Part shown: positions 17,314-25,573 of the stretch, piece by piece
Position numbering within the stretch: the first letter of the stretch is position 1
Layout: every line of letters begins with the position of its first letter
From: Paenisporosarcina macmurdoensis
GTDB taxonomy: Bacteria; Bacillota; Bacilli; Bacillales_A; Planococcaceae
DNA: 64,000 nucleotides
Assembly: GCF_042658845.1 (NCBI RefSeq)
Contig: NZ_JBHSRI010000018.1
Location: forward strand, 248,001 to 312,000
Reading direction: 5' to 3'
Made by a program: the position numbers and the translations under genes
The notes under the pieces: model-generated
What the model was told of the DNA's origin: nothing
Seen by the model: the letters and a program-made list of their open reading frames with translations, nothing else
Database searches by the model: none

Positions 17314-18030
17314 TTGGACTATTTAAAGAAGCTAATGCCACTAGAAGCTGCACAAAAATTTGTTCATAGACAATATCCAAATTGCCAAGGAGCATTATTG
17401 GCCGGGAGTGTGGTAAGAGGAGAAGCGACAGAAACATCCGATTTAGATATTGTTGTTTTTGATAAATATATACAATCTTCATATCGAGAGTCATTTGTTG
17501 AATTTGGTTGGGCCATCGAGGTTTTTGTGCATAACTTAACCTCTTATAAACTCTATTTTGAAGAAGATTGCCTACGTGCAAGACCTTCAATGCCAAGAAT
17601 GGTATCAGAAGGAATCGTAATAAAAGATGATGGAATCATTGGTTTAGTAAAATGCGAAGCTGATAAGTTATTGGAGAAAGGTCCAGAAGGATGGAGCCTG
17701 GACACAATAAAAACGAAACGATATTTTCTGACGGATGCATTAGATGATTTTATAGGCTGTTCTAATAGAGCAGAAGAGATGTTTATTGCTAATACATTAG
17801 CTGTGTTATTGAGCGAATTTGTATTGAGAACAAACTGTAAATGGATTGGAGATTCTAAGTGGATTGTGCGTTCTCTAAAACAATTTGATGAGAAATATGC
17901 TGAACATTTTATTGAAGCCTTCGATTGTTACTACAAAAATGGTGGGAAAAATCAAATAATTAATTTAGTAGATATAGCTTTGCAACCTCATGGGGGTAGA
18001 TTATTTGAAGGATATTCGATAGGGAAATAA
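17314..18030 (+). CDS. Nucleotidyltransferase domain-containing protein
   Basis: The motif ALLAGSVVRGEATETSDLDIVV (about residues 26-47) is the GSxxxG…DxD core of the polymerase-beta superfamily, as in antibiotic and minimal nucleotidyltransferases. The rest, to residue 238, is a helical domain with WIGDSKWIVRSL. The substrate is unknown, and resemblance to aminoglycoside enzymes is not enough to call resistance. TTG 17314 has GAGG about ten bases upstream; GTG 17305 with AAAGGGAG is an equally possible start. Confidence 0.8.
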   Translation: MDYLKKLMPLEAAQKFVHRQYPNCQGALLAGSVVRGEATETSDLDIVVFDKYIQSSYRESFVEFGWAIEVFVHNLTSYKLYFEEDCLRARPSMPRMVSEGIVIKDDGIIGLVKCEADKLLEKGPEGWSLDTIKTKRYFLTDALDDFIGCSNRAEEMFIANTLAVLLSEFVLRTNCKWIGDSKWIVRSLKQFDEKYAEHFIEAFDCYYKNGGKNQIINLVDIALQPHGGRLFEGYSIGK

Positions 18031-18244
18031 GTATTTCGGATTTTTGAAATTAAATGGGAATGATATGATTCAATGACAAACCATTTTTTTCAATTATGTT
18101 AAGAAAGTCTTAGATTTTATGTATTTATTCCACTTGATTTAATAGTAATTTTTTATTTTACTGGAAATAGCGCTATAGTAGCATGTAATTATTCTGAAAT
18201 AACTTACACTAGTAAAAGTGTAATTTTAATTTCAGGAGGAAATA

Positions 18245-18379
18245 ATGAAGAAGATATTAGTAAGCTTTATTAAGAAATTGATATTGGCAGATAGGCGAAT
18301 TAATAATATTGGAGTCGCCCTCATTGCAGGGCGACTTTCTCGATTTAATAAACTATATCGATGTAAAGAATATTATTAA
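18245..18379 (+). CDS. Possible small basic protein (44 aa)
   Basis: A strong AGGAGG lies six bases before ATG 18245. The 44-residue product, starting MKKILVSFIKKLILADRR, is basic and may be amphipathic. A perfect 8-bp hairpin (GTCGCCCT / AGGGCGAC) lies inside the frame, and another (TTACACT / AGTGTAA) precedes the ribosome binding site. It may be a real small protein, a leader, or the start of a broken gene. The rest of the 18031-18417 interval shows nothing I can support. Confidence 0.4.
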   Translation: MKKILVSFIKKLILADRRINNIGVALIAGRLSRFNKLYRCKEYY

Positions 18380-18417
18380 TCGAAAATAATATTGAGGAAA
18401 TACATCCACTTTATTCA

Positions 18418-18792
18418 TTAAATATCTTGAATATGTTTATTACTAATAACTTTTTGCCCACTCGATTCAAGTCTAATTTTTATCTCCTCTTCGCCTTTTT
18501 TAATAGAAATACCATAATAAGGATATACCTTTACAGTTACATCATAGGATCCTCTCACATCGATTAACTCGACAATTTCCAAAATTTCAGTGTCCGATCC
18601 TCCCCATTTAGGAACTCCCTTAGACGAATTTTTATACGTCTCAGTTAGGGCTTTATTAATGGATGGGGCAACACTTATTATTAGAGCATAGTTCATTTTT
18701 TCATGATTAACTTTAATATTATTTGCTTGTGCCACAACCGTTGAGGTAATTATTAGTAACACAATAAAAAATGAAACCAACTTTTTATCCAT
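18418..18792 (-). CDS. Hypothetical secreted protein
   Basis: The 124-residue protein starts with a signal peptide (MDKKLVSFFIVLLII…VVAQA). The mature part has KMNYALIISVAPSINKAL and DVTVKVYPYYGI. It broadly recalls small secreted Bacillus proteins of the DUF3888 kind, but I cannot confirm the family. AAGGAGG is seven bases before ATG 18792 (minus strand). Confidence 0.65.
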   Translation of the reverse strand: MDKKLVSFFIVLLIITSTVVAQANNIKVNHEKMNYALIISVAPSINKALTETYKNSSKGVPKWGGSDTEILEIVELIDVRGSYDVTVKVYPYYGISIKKGEEEIKIRLESSGQKVISNKHIQDI

Positions 18793-18938
18793 AATTTCAC
18801 CTCCTTGAATTAATATATCCAGTTTTGCCAATAGCATTCTTTAGGACAAATAAACTTTTCATATAAATCGAAAATAGTGAATTCCATTTTTTAAAAAACG
18901 TACGATATTCGTAAATATGAAAATCCCTCCGAACAGGG

Positions 18939-19327
18939 CTAAGAGATGAGTTAAAAAGAAAGCAAGCAAATATTCGACCAAATTTAATCGAAGTTGTGCA
19001 TTTAGATAATACAAAATCTTCAATAGCTTCATATCAATTGAAAAACGCAGATATAGAGTATGCTCATTTGACTTAAGGCTTAAATGGCAAGTTTAAGATA
19101 GACGTTATTGGTTACGATTCAATCAAAGTAGCTTATGAAAAGATAAAAACGTTAGGGATATTTATGGTATAGTAATCGGTAAAAACAATGATCTGAATAT
19201 TGATCATATTACGACTAAGTTAATGCATGAAAACTTCAGTTTTACTTCTTATGTCTTTGGAGAAAAAGTGTTTGTGAAATATGGAAAATGCCAAGTCAAT
19301 ATAAGCCAATTGTCCCTGCTGCATTGA
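18939..19327 (+). pseudogene. Decayed gene of unknown family
   Basis: One frame reads LRDELKRKQANIRPNLIEVV… and meets TAA after AHLT. It continues in the same frame as GLNGKFKIDVIGYDS… to about 19165, where a neighbouring frame takes over (RDIYGIVIGKNNDLNIDH…EKVFVKYGK) and ends at TGA 19325. One stop and one frameshift, and no start, mark it as a remnant. Confidence 0.5.
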
Positions 19328-19410
19328 TCTTTATGATGAAAATAATATTCCATTGAATTAGCAAGTTAATAAAATTAATATAGACTTTTAGAGTCGTGAG
19401 GAGTGGCAAA

Positions 19411-20256
19411 ATGAGTCCAAATAGCACAGAAAAAATCATTGATTGTATGCCGCCCAGTTCAGGAGATTCCAACGTACAAAGAATACAAACTGATCACAGA
19501 TTAAAGCTTGCAGAATTCTGGGATATTAAAAATGGATCCAAAGTTTTAGAAATAGGCTGCGGTCAAGGAGATACAACTGCAGTATTGGCATTTTTGGTAG
19601 GAGAAAAAGGTTTTGTTCAAGGGGTTGATATTGCTTCTCCTGAGTATGGGAGTCCTTTAACTATAGGGGAATCTATTAACTATTTAAAAAATTCACCTAT
19701 CGGCAATCGAATTAAAATCGATTTTAACATGGACATATTATCACCAACTATCGAATTCCCTGAAAATCATTTTGATTTGATTGTTTTATCTCATAGTTCT
19801 TGGTACTTGAAATCTGCTGAAGAACTTCATGCCATATTGAAAAAATTGAGGAAGTGGGGGAACACTTTATGTTTTGCAGAATGGGATACGAGAATTCAAT
19901 CTGTCGAACAATACCCTCACTTGTTATCAGTACTTATACAAGCACAATTAGAGAGTTTTAAAGTCACTAGCATTTCAAATGTTCGTATATTGTTCACCCC
20001 TCAGGATATTAAAGAGATTGCTGAACGTGCGGGATGGGCTATCAAAGCCGAAAAGTCGATATACTCTCCAGAGTTACAAGATGGGAAATGGGAAATTGAA
20101 CAAGTATTAACCAACTTCCATGAAGAGCTAAAAACTGTTGAACATATGCCTGCTAAAATGGCTACTCTAATAAAATCTCAAATAAATTTATTAGAATCTG
20201 CTAGTATTACAACAGCGATTAAACCTATGTCAACTTACGCATTTACAGCTGAATAG
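19411..20256 (+). CDS. Class I SAM-dependent methyltransferase
   Basis: Motif I is VLEIGCGQGDTTAVL at about residue 45, followed by the acidic strand end VQGVDIAS and motif IV FDLIVLSHSSWYL. The 281-residue chain has the usual Rossmann order with a C-terminal helical extension. The acceptor is unknown. GAGGAG sits before ATG 19411; an open extension to 19396 overlaps that site and is not used. Confidence 0.87.
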   Translation: MSPNSTEKIIDCMPPSSGDSNVQRIQTDHRLKLAEFWDIKNGSKVLEIGCGQGDTTAVLAFLVGEKGFVQGVDIASPEYGSPLTIGESINYLKNSPIGNRIKIDFNMDILSPTIEFPENHFDLIVLSHSSWYLKSAEELHAILKKLRKWGNTLCFAEWDTRIQSVEQYPHLLSVLIQAQLESFKVTSISNVRILFTPQDIKEIAERAGWAIKAEKSIYSPELQDGKWEIEQVLTNFHEELKTVEHMPAKMATLIKSQINLLESASITTAIKPMSTYAFTAE

Positions 20257-20359
20257 TTTCGACTTAAAATTTATTTTTGGATAATCCGAGACAATTTCAT
20301 CCATGACTTTTGATGAATAATACACGAATAGTTGAAGTGAAGGGCGGCGAGAAAACATG

Positions 20360-20415
20360 TGCTCCTGCGGTTACTCGTCGCAAAAAAGACTGCTCCTGCG
20401 GTTACTCGTCGCAAA
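20360..20415. repeat. Two direct copies of a 25-bp GC-rich repeat
   Basis: Exact copies lie at 20360-20384 and 20391-20415 (TGCTCCTGCGGTTACTCGTC and five more bases), separated by six bases. A degenerate inverted match (GGCGGCGAG) lies just upstream at 20343. The sequence is much richer in GC than its surroundings. Confidence 0.85.
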
Positions 20416-20501
20416 TGTTCGGGTTTACATTAGGTTTTATGAATGGTGAAATTGACTCAACATGTATAAACTAAAATGTGGATTGATAATTGGAGGCAAT
20501 T

Positions 20502-20948
20502 ATGTTGTTTACTAAGTTAATAGAACTAATAAAAGAGTACCCATATTTAGAGGAAGCATTTCAAGAAAAAATTCGTGAAGGATTTTCCGTAACAAATATT
20601 ACGTCAACAGCAGTTTCACCTGATGAAGTGGATTTCATCAGTATCGAAATCCGAATGGAAAATCAAAATAAAGAAAAAATAGTAATAGTTTATACAGAGG
20701 GATTTGTAAATTCTATAACGATTAATCAAATTCCACGTGCAACAGAAGAAATTCATCCAAATTTAGTGTTGAACAAAGATCTTATTTATAATAAAACCTT
20801 TAAAAGTAAAACGTTTGGCGGTTACGACGTTGATGAAGTTGACCAATTTTTAGACCTGCTAATAAAAGATTACACGTTTATCGAAGATGGATTAGTAAAA
20901 GAAAATATAGTACTTAAAAAAGAAGTTGAGAGTTTGAGGGACAAATAG
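20502..20948 (+). CDS. DivIVA domain-containing protein
   Basis: The C-terminal 50 residues match a DivIVA/GpsB N-terminal lipid-binding and coiled-coil module: FKSKTFGGYDVDEVDQFLDLLIKDY, then a short coiled coil ending KKEVESLRDK. In true DivIVA this module is at the N-terminus; here about 95 residues of unrecognised alpha/beta sequence precede it. GGAGG is seven bases before ATG 20502. Its role, perhaps at poles or septa, is inferred only from the domain. Confidence 0.75.
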   Translation: MLFTKLIELIKEYPYLEEAFQEKIREGFSVTNITSTAVSPDEVDFISIEIRMENQNKEKIVIVYTEGFVNSITINQIPRATEEIHPNLVLNKDLIYNKTFKSKTFGGYDVDEVDQFLDLLIKDYTFIEDGLVKENIVLKKEVESLRDK

Positions 20949-20961
20949 AGAAATGTAAACT

Positions 20962-21007
20962 GTAAACACGAAAAAAAGGACCTATTCGGTCCTTTTTTCG
21001 TGTTTAC
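20962..21007. terminator. Bidirectional terminator between the DivIVA-domain gene and namA
   Basis: A roughly 20-bp stem (20962-20982 with 20988-21007, one bulged A) has a GGACC/GGTCC core and A and T runs on opposite arms. It serves both convergent genes. Confidence 0.92.
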
Positions 21008-21016
21008 TTAATTATT

Positions 21017-22033
21017 TTATAACCATCCGCGTTCATATTGAACAGGAGATGTAATATCTGTGCGTAATTCTTTTGCTGCACGATAAGCCCAGTAAGGATC
21101 GCGAAGCAATTCACGTGCTAGGAAAACCATGTCTGCACGGTCATTTTTCAAGATTTCTTCTGCTTGAAGTGGAGACGTAATCATACCGACTGCTCCGGTT
21201 GCAATTGGTGTATCATGTTTGATTGTTTCAGAGAATTTCACTTGATATCCTGGGTAAGAATCAATAGTAGCAGGGACATTCGCACCCGAACTCACATCAA
21301 CTAAATCTACGCCTTGTTCTTTCATCCATTTCGTCATCGTTACAAAAGCTTCAGGTGTCAATCCGCCCTCAGTGTATTCGAAAGCAGAAATACGAACAAA
21401 TAATGGACCGTCCCATACGGTACGAACTGCATCAATTGTTTCTCGAAGCATGCGGTAGCGATTTTCTTCGCTGCCACCGTATTCATCTGTACGTTTATTG
21501 GTTAATGGAGATAAGAATTCATTAATTAAATAACCATGAGCTCCATGAAGTTCAATCACATCAAATCCTGCTTCTATTACTCGCACAGTTGCTTCTTTAA
21601 AGGCTTTTACTGTATTGGAAATATCTTCTTTTGTCATTTCATTTGGCGTTTTATAATGCTCGTTAAATGCTAGAGGGGAAGGCGCGAAAATATCACCATC
21701 CACAGTTGCTTTTCTACCTGCATGGGCAAGTTGTATCCCCGTTTTAGCGCCATGTGCTTTCATTAAATTGACAAGTTCAGTTAAACCTTTTGTTTGATCG
21801 TCACTCCAGATGCCTAAATCCTCTGAAGAGATGCGACCTTCAGGTTGGACAGCTGTTGCTTCTAATATAATTAAGCCCACTTGACCAACTGCACGAGTGG
21901 GGTAATGGACGCGGTGCCAATCTTCTACTTGTCCATCTTTGTTATGACTAGAATATTGACACATTGGTGCCATAACGATGCGATTCTTAAAGGTTACATC
22001 TTTAATGGTATATTCTTCAAATAACTTAGCCAT
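21017..22033 (-). CDS. namA: NADPH dehydrogenase NamA (YqjM, old yellow enzyme family)
   Basis: NamA is an FMN enzyme that reduces activated C=C bonds and nitro compounds with NADPH. The 338 residues equal the length of B. subtilis YqjM. Visible are KNRIVMAPMCQYSS with the redox-tuning Cys, QLAHAGRKA, the substrate-binding HGAHGYLINEFLSPL, and C-terminal FLARELLRDPYW. GGAGG precedes the ATG at 22033 (minus). The yqjM-to-yqjO neighbourhood is conserved with B. subtilis apart from speD. Confidence 0.95.
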   Translation of the reverse strand: MAKLFEEYTIKDVTFKNRIVMAPMCQYSSHNKDGQVEDWHRVHYPTRAVGQVGLIILEATAVQPEGRISSEDLGIWSDDQTKGLTELVNLMKAHGAKTGIQLAHAGRKATVDGDIFAPSPLAFNEHYKTPNEMTKEDISNTVKAFKEATVRVIEAGFDVIELHGAHGYLINEFLSPLTNKRTDEYGGSEENRYRMLRETIDAVRTVWDGPLFVRISAFEYTEGGLTPEAFVTMTKWMKEQGVDLVDVSSGANVPATIDSYPGYQVKFSETIKHDTPIATGAVGMITSPLQAEEILKNDRADMVFLARELLRDPYWAYRAAKELRTDITSPVQYERGWL

Positions 22034-22419
22034 TTTTTAAATTCCTCCTTTATGTATATCATGTAGTATAACAACTTACCCTAAACATAGCGCTTCTCGA
22101 GCTCAGGAAATGAACTTTAGTTACTTTAAAGCATAAATATTGATTCACATGGTTTCAAAAGAGGAGGCAAGTTGCCCTCATTCGAAGAATTATGATATGG
22201 TTAATTATCATGAGTTTATGAACATCAATGATTTTGAAATAAACAATTGTCTATATTCGATGTTTCAGGACAAGTGTTTTGTGGAAAAATAAAAGCTATG
22301 GAGAAAGTAAATATATTTAACTGTTTACTCCAATATCGCTGTAGAAGGAATATAATACATGTATGAATATAAATATTACTATCCGAAAATATTATTACTA
22401 GAAAAAGGGGATTCCAAAG
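22034..22419. other. Intergenic stretch without a supported gene
   Basis: It holds the namA leader and the speD upstream region. A near-palindrome GAGGAGGCAAGTTGCCCTC occurs at about 22160, and TATAAT at 22351-22356 is a candidate -10 for speD. I see no gene here. Confidence 0.4.
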
Positions 22420-23226
22420 ATGAGTTTAACTCCTAAGCAACGAATTGAATTACATGGTTTTAATAATTTGACCAAATCTTTAAGTTTTAATATGTATGAT
22501 ATTTGCTACACACGCACCAAAGAAGAGCGTGAGGCCTATATTAAGTATATTGATGAACAATACAATGCAGAGCGTTTAACGAGTATTTTAACAAAAGTAA
22601 CAGACATTATCGAAGCCAACATTTTAAACATTGCTAAGCAAGATTATGAGCCACAGGGAGCAAGTGTAACCATCTTAGTTTCAGAAGGTCCAGTAGATGA
22701 TTCTCCGATTGAATCATTTCAAGAGTCACCTGGTCCATTTCCAGAAGCAGTTGTTGGTCATTTAGATAAGAGTCATATAACTGTCCATACATACCCTGAA
22801 TATCATCCTGATGAGGGAATTAGTACATTCCGCGCAGATATTGATATTTCTACTTGTGGAGAAATTTCTCCTCTAAAAGCGTTGAATTACTTAATTCATT
22901 CATTCGAAACAGACGTCATGGTAATGGATTATAGGGTCCGCGGCTTTACAAGAGACGTAGAAGGTCATAAGTTATTCATTGATCATGATATTAATTCTAT
23001 TCAAAACTATATTCCTGAAGGATTAGAGGAAAATTTTGAAATGATCGATGTAAATGTGTATCAAGAAAATATTTTCCACACAAAATGTAAATTGAAGAAA
23101 TTTGATTTAAATAATTACCTCTTTGGTTATTCAGAAGAGGAGTTATCTGAAGAAGAGAAAATATCCATTACTAAGAAGCTTAAAAAAGAAATGGATGAGA
23201 TTTTTTACGCTAAAAACATGTCTTGA
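22420..23226 (+). CDS. speD: S-adenosylmethionine decarboxylase proenzyme (E. coli-type)
   Basis: This pyruvoyl enzyme makes decarboxylated SAM for spermidine synthesis. The self-cleavage site is HLDKSHITVHTYPE, where the Ser after Lys becomes the pyruvoyl group (about residue 124). The 268-residue length and FRADIDISTCGEISPL match the larger E. coli class rather than the short Bacillus form. AAAAAGGGG precedes ATG 22420. No spermidine synthase gene is in the window. Confidence 0.93.
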   Translation: MSLTPKQRIELHGFNNLTKSLSFNMYDICYTRTKEEREAYIKYIDEQYNAERLTSILTKVTDIIEANILNIAKQDYEPQGASVTILVSEGPVDDSPIESFQESPGPFPEAVVGHLDKSHITVHTYPEYHPDEGISTFRADIDISTCGEISPLKALNYLIHSFETDVMVMDYRVRGFTRDVEGHKLFIDHDINSIQNYIPEGLEENFEMIDVNVYQENIFHTKCKLKKFDLNNYLFGYSEEELSEEEKISITKKLKKEMDEIFYAKNMS

Positions 23227-23279
23227 GATAAATGAGTTTGCTTTATCGACTCGCATGAAACAACCAATAAGTAATACAC

Positions 23280-23311
23280 AAAAAGGACCGATTTTACTTT
23301 CGGTCCTTTTT
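23280..23311 (+). terminator. Terminator after speD
   Basis: An 11-bp perfect stem AAAAAGGACCG / CGGTCCTTTTT lies between convergent speD and proI and could act in both directions. Confidence 0.9.
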
Positions 23312-23337
23312 GTATGCACTGATAATGCTAAAACTTA

Positions 23338-24150
23338 CTAAATATACCGTTTTCCGAGTTCACGAGAACGTGTAGCAGCTTCATTTAAACAGCGGGCAAG
23401 TATGTCTGCAAATCCACTTTCTTGTAAAGCTTCTATGCCAGCTTCCGTCGTCCCACCAGGACTGGTCACTTGCTTACGCAGCGTGGCTGGCGTTTCATTT
23501 GATTGTTTCAACATCTCTGCTGATCCCGCAATTGTTTGGACGAGCAATTCTCGTGCAACTTGAGATGAAATGCCACTTGCAACTGCCGCTTTTTCAAATG
23601 CTTCAACGAAGTAATATACATATGCCGGTCCGCTTCCAGACAATGCAGTAATCACATGCAGTTCATCTTCTTCTACTTCGATTACTGATCCGATGGTTTT
23701 CAGTAGTTGAATGATTTCAGCTTTTTCTTTGCTTTCCATTTTATCATTCCAGGCTACCGCACTCGCAGACATCCCGATAGATGCAGACGTGTTTGGCATA
23801 CAACGAGCAATGGGACGCTTGCCAAGCCCTTGTTCAATGGTATCCATTGGCACTCCAGCAAGTATTGACAATACGACCGCAGTTGGTGGTAAGTATGCGG
23901 CAATTGAATTCATGCCATCCTGCACATCTTTTGGTTTCATCGCCAATATGACCAAATCTGCCGTTTTAACGATTTCTCTATTTTCACAAACGAGCTGTAC
24001 CCCATAAGTTTCGTTTAGAGAAGCCAATTTCTCTTGATCTGATTTGTTCATGATATAAACGTTTTCCGGGGAAACTGTTGCCTCTTTCATCCAGCCATGA
24101 ATCATCGCTTGCGCCATGGAACCCGCTCCAACAAATACAATCGTTTTCAT
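23338..24150 (-). CDS. proI: Pyrroline-5-carboxylate reductase (ProI/YqjO)
   Basis: The enzyme makes the last step of proline synthesis, reducing pyrroline-5-carboxylate with NAD(P)H. The N-terminal dinucleotide fold is IVFVGAGSMAQAMIHG; AMKPKDV and the C-terminal signature SPGGTTEAGIEALQ with ALSGSGPAYVYYF are diagnostic. Length 270 is normal. AAGGAGG precedes the ATG at 24150 (minus). Its leader is a T-box with a proline specifier, so it should be induced when proline tRNA is uncharged. Assignment to ProI rather than another paralogue follows synteny. Confidence 0.95.
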   Translation of the reverse strand: MKTIVFVGAGSMAQAMIHGWMKEATVSPENVYIMNKSDQEKLASLNETYGVQLVCENREIVKTADLVILAMKPKDVQDGMNSIAAYLPPTAVVLSILAGVPMDTIEQGLGKRPIARCMPNTSASIGMSASAVAWNDKMESKEKAEIIQLLKTIGSVIEVEEDELHVITALSGSGPAYVYYFVEAFEKAAVASGISSQVARELLVQTIAGSAEMLKQSNETPATLRKQVTSPGGTTEAGIEALQESGFADILARCLNEAATRSRELGKRYI

Positions 24151-24179
24151 TGATACTCCTCCTTTATCTATCTCTTACA

Positions 24180-24420
24180 TAAAAAAAATGCGCTCCCGTC
24201 CTAATAAAAGGACGAAAACACATGTTTCCGCGGTACCACCTTGTTTTGCTCAACATATGTGAGCACAACTTATCCCTTCATATCGTGAAGGCACGGCCAT
24301 GTTTGCATGGCAGCTCCAAAGTAGGTTCATCATGTGAGCGGGAAGTGTGCCTTTCAGCCAGTGGACACACTCTCTACATTCCTTCAACACAATTACTAAT
24401 CTTCATCAAAGCTTAAATGT
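24180..24420 (-). promoter_or_regulatory. T-box riboswitch (proline specifier) in the proI leader
   Basis: On the minus strand the leader shows AGAGAGTGTG, then GAACCTACTTTGGAGC with a likely CCT proline specifier (24323-24325), the T-box element TGGTACCGCGG (24228-24238), and a terminator CGTCC/GGACG (24197-24214) followed by a run of Ts (24180-24188). The layout is stem I, specifier, antiterminator and terminator in the standard order. Uncharged tRNA-Pro binding would favour antitermination and proI expression. Confidence 0.92.
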
Positions 24421-24558
24421 TCTAAAGTAGTGAAATTATAGACTTACGGACTAAGTATTGTCAACCGCAACTTAGAAAGTGTTAATAATTGTTCTTCAGG
24501 TCTTTTTAATGAAATGAAGCATAATATTCATCAAGGATACTATGGAAGGTGATATCAA

Positions 24559-24924
24559 ATGCATGAGATGTCGCTTATGTGGGAGATTATTAATCTCGTC
24601 TCTGAAGATGCTAGATTAAAGGGTATGAACCAAGTGAGTAAAATAGATGTGATTGTTGGAGACTTATCTAATGTGTTACCTGATAGTCTCGAATTAGCAT
24701 TTTTGTATTTCCAAAATGATCATGTAAGCTTTATTGATGGAAGTACACAATTACATATTATTCAAGAGACGGCCAAAGCAAAGTGTCAAACTTGCCAGCT
24801 GGAGTTTGAGCCTGATTACCAAATAGCACTTTGTCCGAAGTGTGGACTCCCGAACTGTGTACTGATTTCTGGTGAAACATTTAGAGTTGAATCATACGAA
24901 GGACGTGATAAACGTGAAAATTAA
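24559..24924 (+). CDS. hypA: Hydrogenase nickel metallochaperone HypA
   Basis: HypA delivers nickel to the hydrogenase large subunit together with HypB. It starts MHEMSLMWEI, giving the N-terminal MHE nickel site, and has a zinc site CQTCQLEF…CPKCG with two CxxC pairs. Length 121 is normal. It is first in a tight operon hypA-B-F-C-D-E, cytochrome b5-domain gene, small and large subunits, protease. GGAAGGTG precedes ATG 24559. Confidence 0.95.
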   Translation: MHEMSLMWEIINLVSEDARLKGMNQVSKIDVIVGDLSNVLPDSLELAFLYFQNDHVSFIDGSTQLHIIQETAKAKCQTCQLEFEPDYQIALCPKCGLPNCVLISGETFRVESYEGRDKREN

Positions 24925-25573
24925 TATTCGAGAAGATGTATTAAAAGATCACAATATGGTAGCTAAGTTAAATAGAGAAACTTTTAAGGAAAGTAAGACG
25001 CTTGTTATTAATTTAATGAGCTCTCCAGGTTCTGGTAAAACGACTTTACTAGAAGAAACAATAAACTCTTTAAAAAATGAATATACCATTGCTGTTATTG
25101 AGGGGGATTTAGCCACAGACCTTGATGCACAACGATTAAGTTTGCTTGGAATTAATACAGTACAAATAAACACGGTTGGAGGCTGCCATCTTGACGCTCG
25201 GATGATTGCTAAAATATTACCTGAATTTGAACTTAATCGAATTGATATCCTGTTTATTGAGAATATTGGGAACCTAGTATGCCCATCTGGTTATGATTTA
25301 GGACAAGATTTCAAAGTAGTTGTCTTAAGTGTACCGGAAGGCAATGATAAAATACCGAAATATCCAGTCATGTTTAGACGTACAGATTTAACGATCATTA
25401 ATAAAATCGATCTTCTTCCATATGTTACGTTCAGCTTAGAGCAAGCGAAAAAGGACTTAGCAGCAATCAACCCAGAAGCTCAATTGATTGGACTTTCCGC
25501 TCAAACTGGTGAGGGTATTGAAGACTGGATAAATTGGTTAAAGGATGCTTACCTACAATGCACAAAGCATTAA
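24914..25573 (+). CDS. hypB: Hydrogenase nickel incorporation GTPase HypB
   Basis: HypB is a GTPase that drives nickel insertion. Walker A is MSSPGSGKTTLLEE, and the metal/dimer site GGCHLDARM carries the conserved Cys-His pair. IENIGNLVCPS and INKIDLLPYV complete the G domain. There is no N-terminal His-rich nickel store. GTG 24914 with GAAGGA upstream is chosen; it overlaps the hypA end by 11 bases. Length is 219. Confidence 0.95.
   Translation: MKINIREDVLKDHNMVAKLNRETFKESKTLVINLMSSPGSGKTTLLEETINSLKNEYTIAVIEGDLATDLDAQRLSLLGINTVQINTVGGCHLDARMIAKILPEFELNRIDILFIENIGNLVCPSGYDLGQDFKVVVLSVPEGNDKIPKYPVMFRRTDLTIINKIDLLPYVTFSLEQAKKDLAAINPEAQLIGLSAQTGEGIEDWINWLKDAYLQCTKH

Noticed and set aside
17314..18030. 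Aminoglycoside resistance gene
   Set aside because: Only the general nucleotidyltransferase core is visible; a resistance role cannot be supported.
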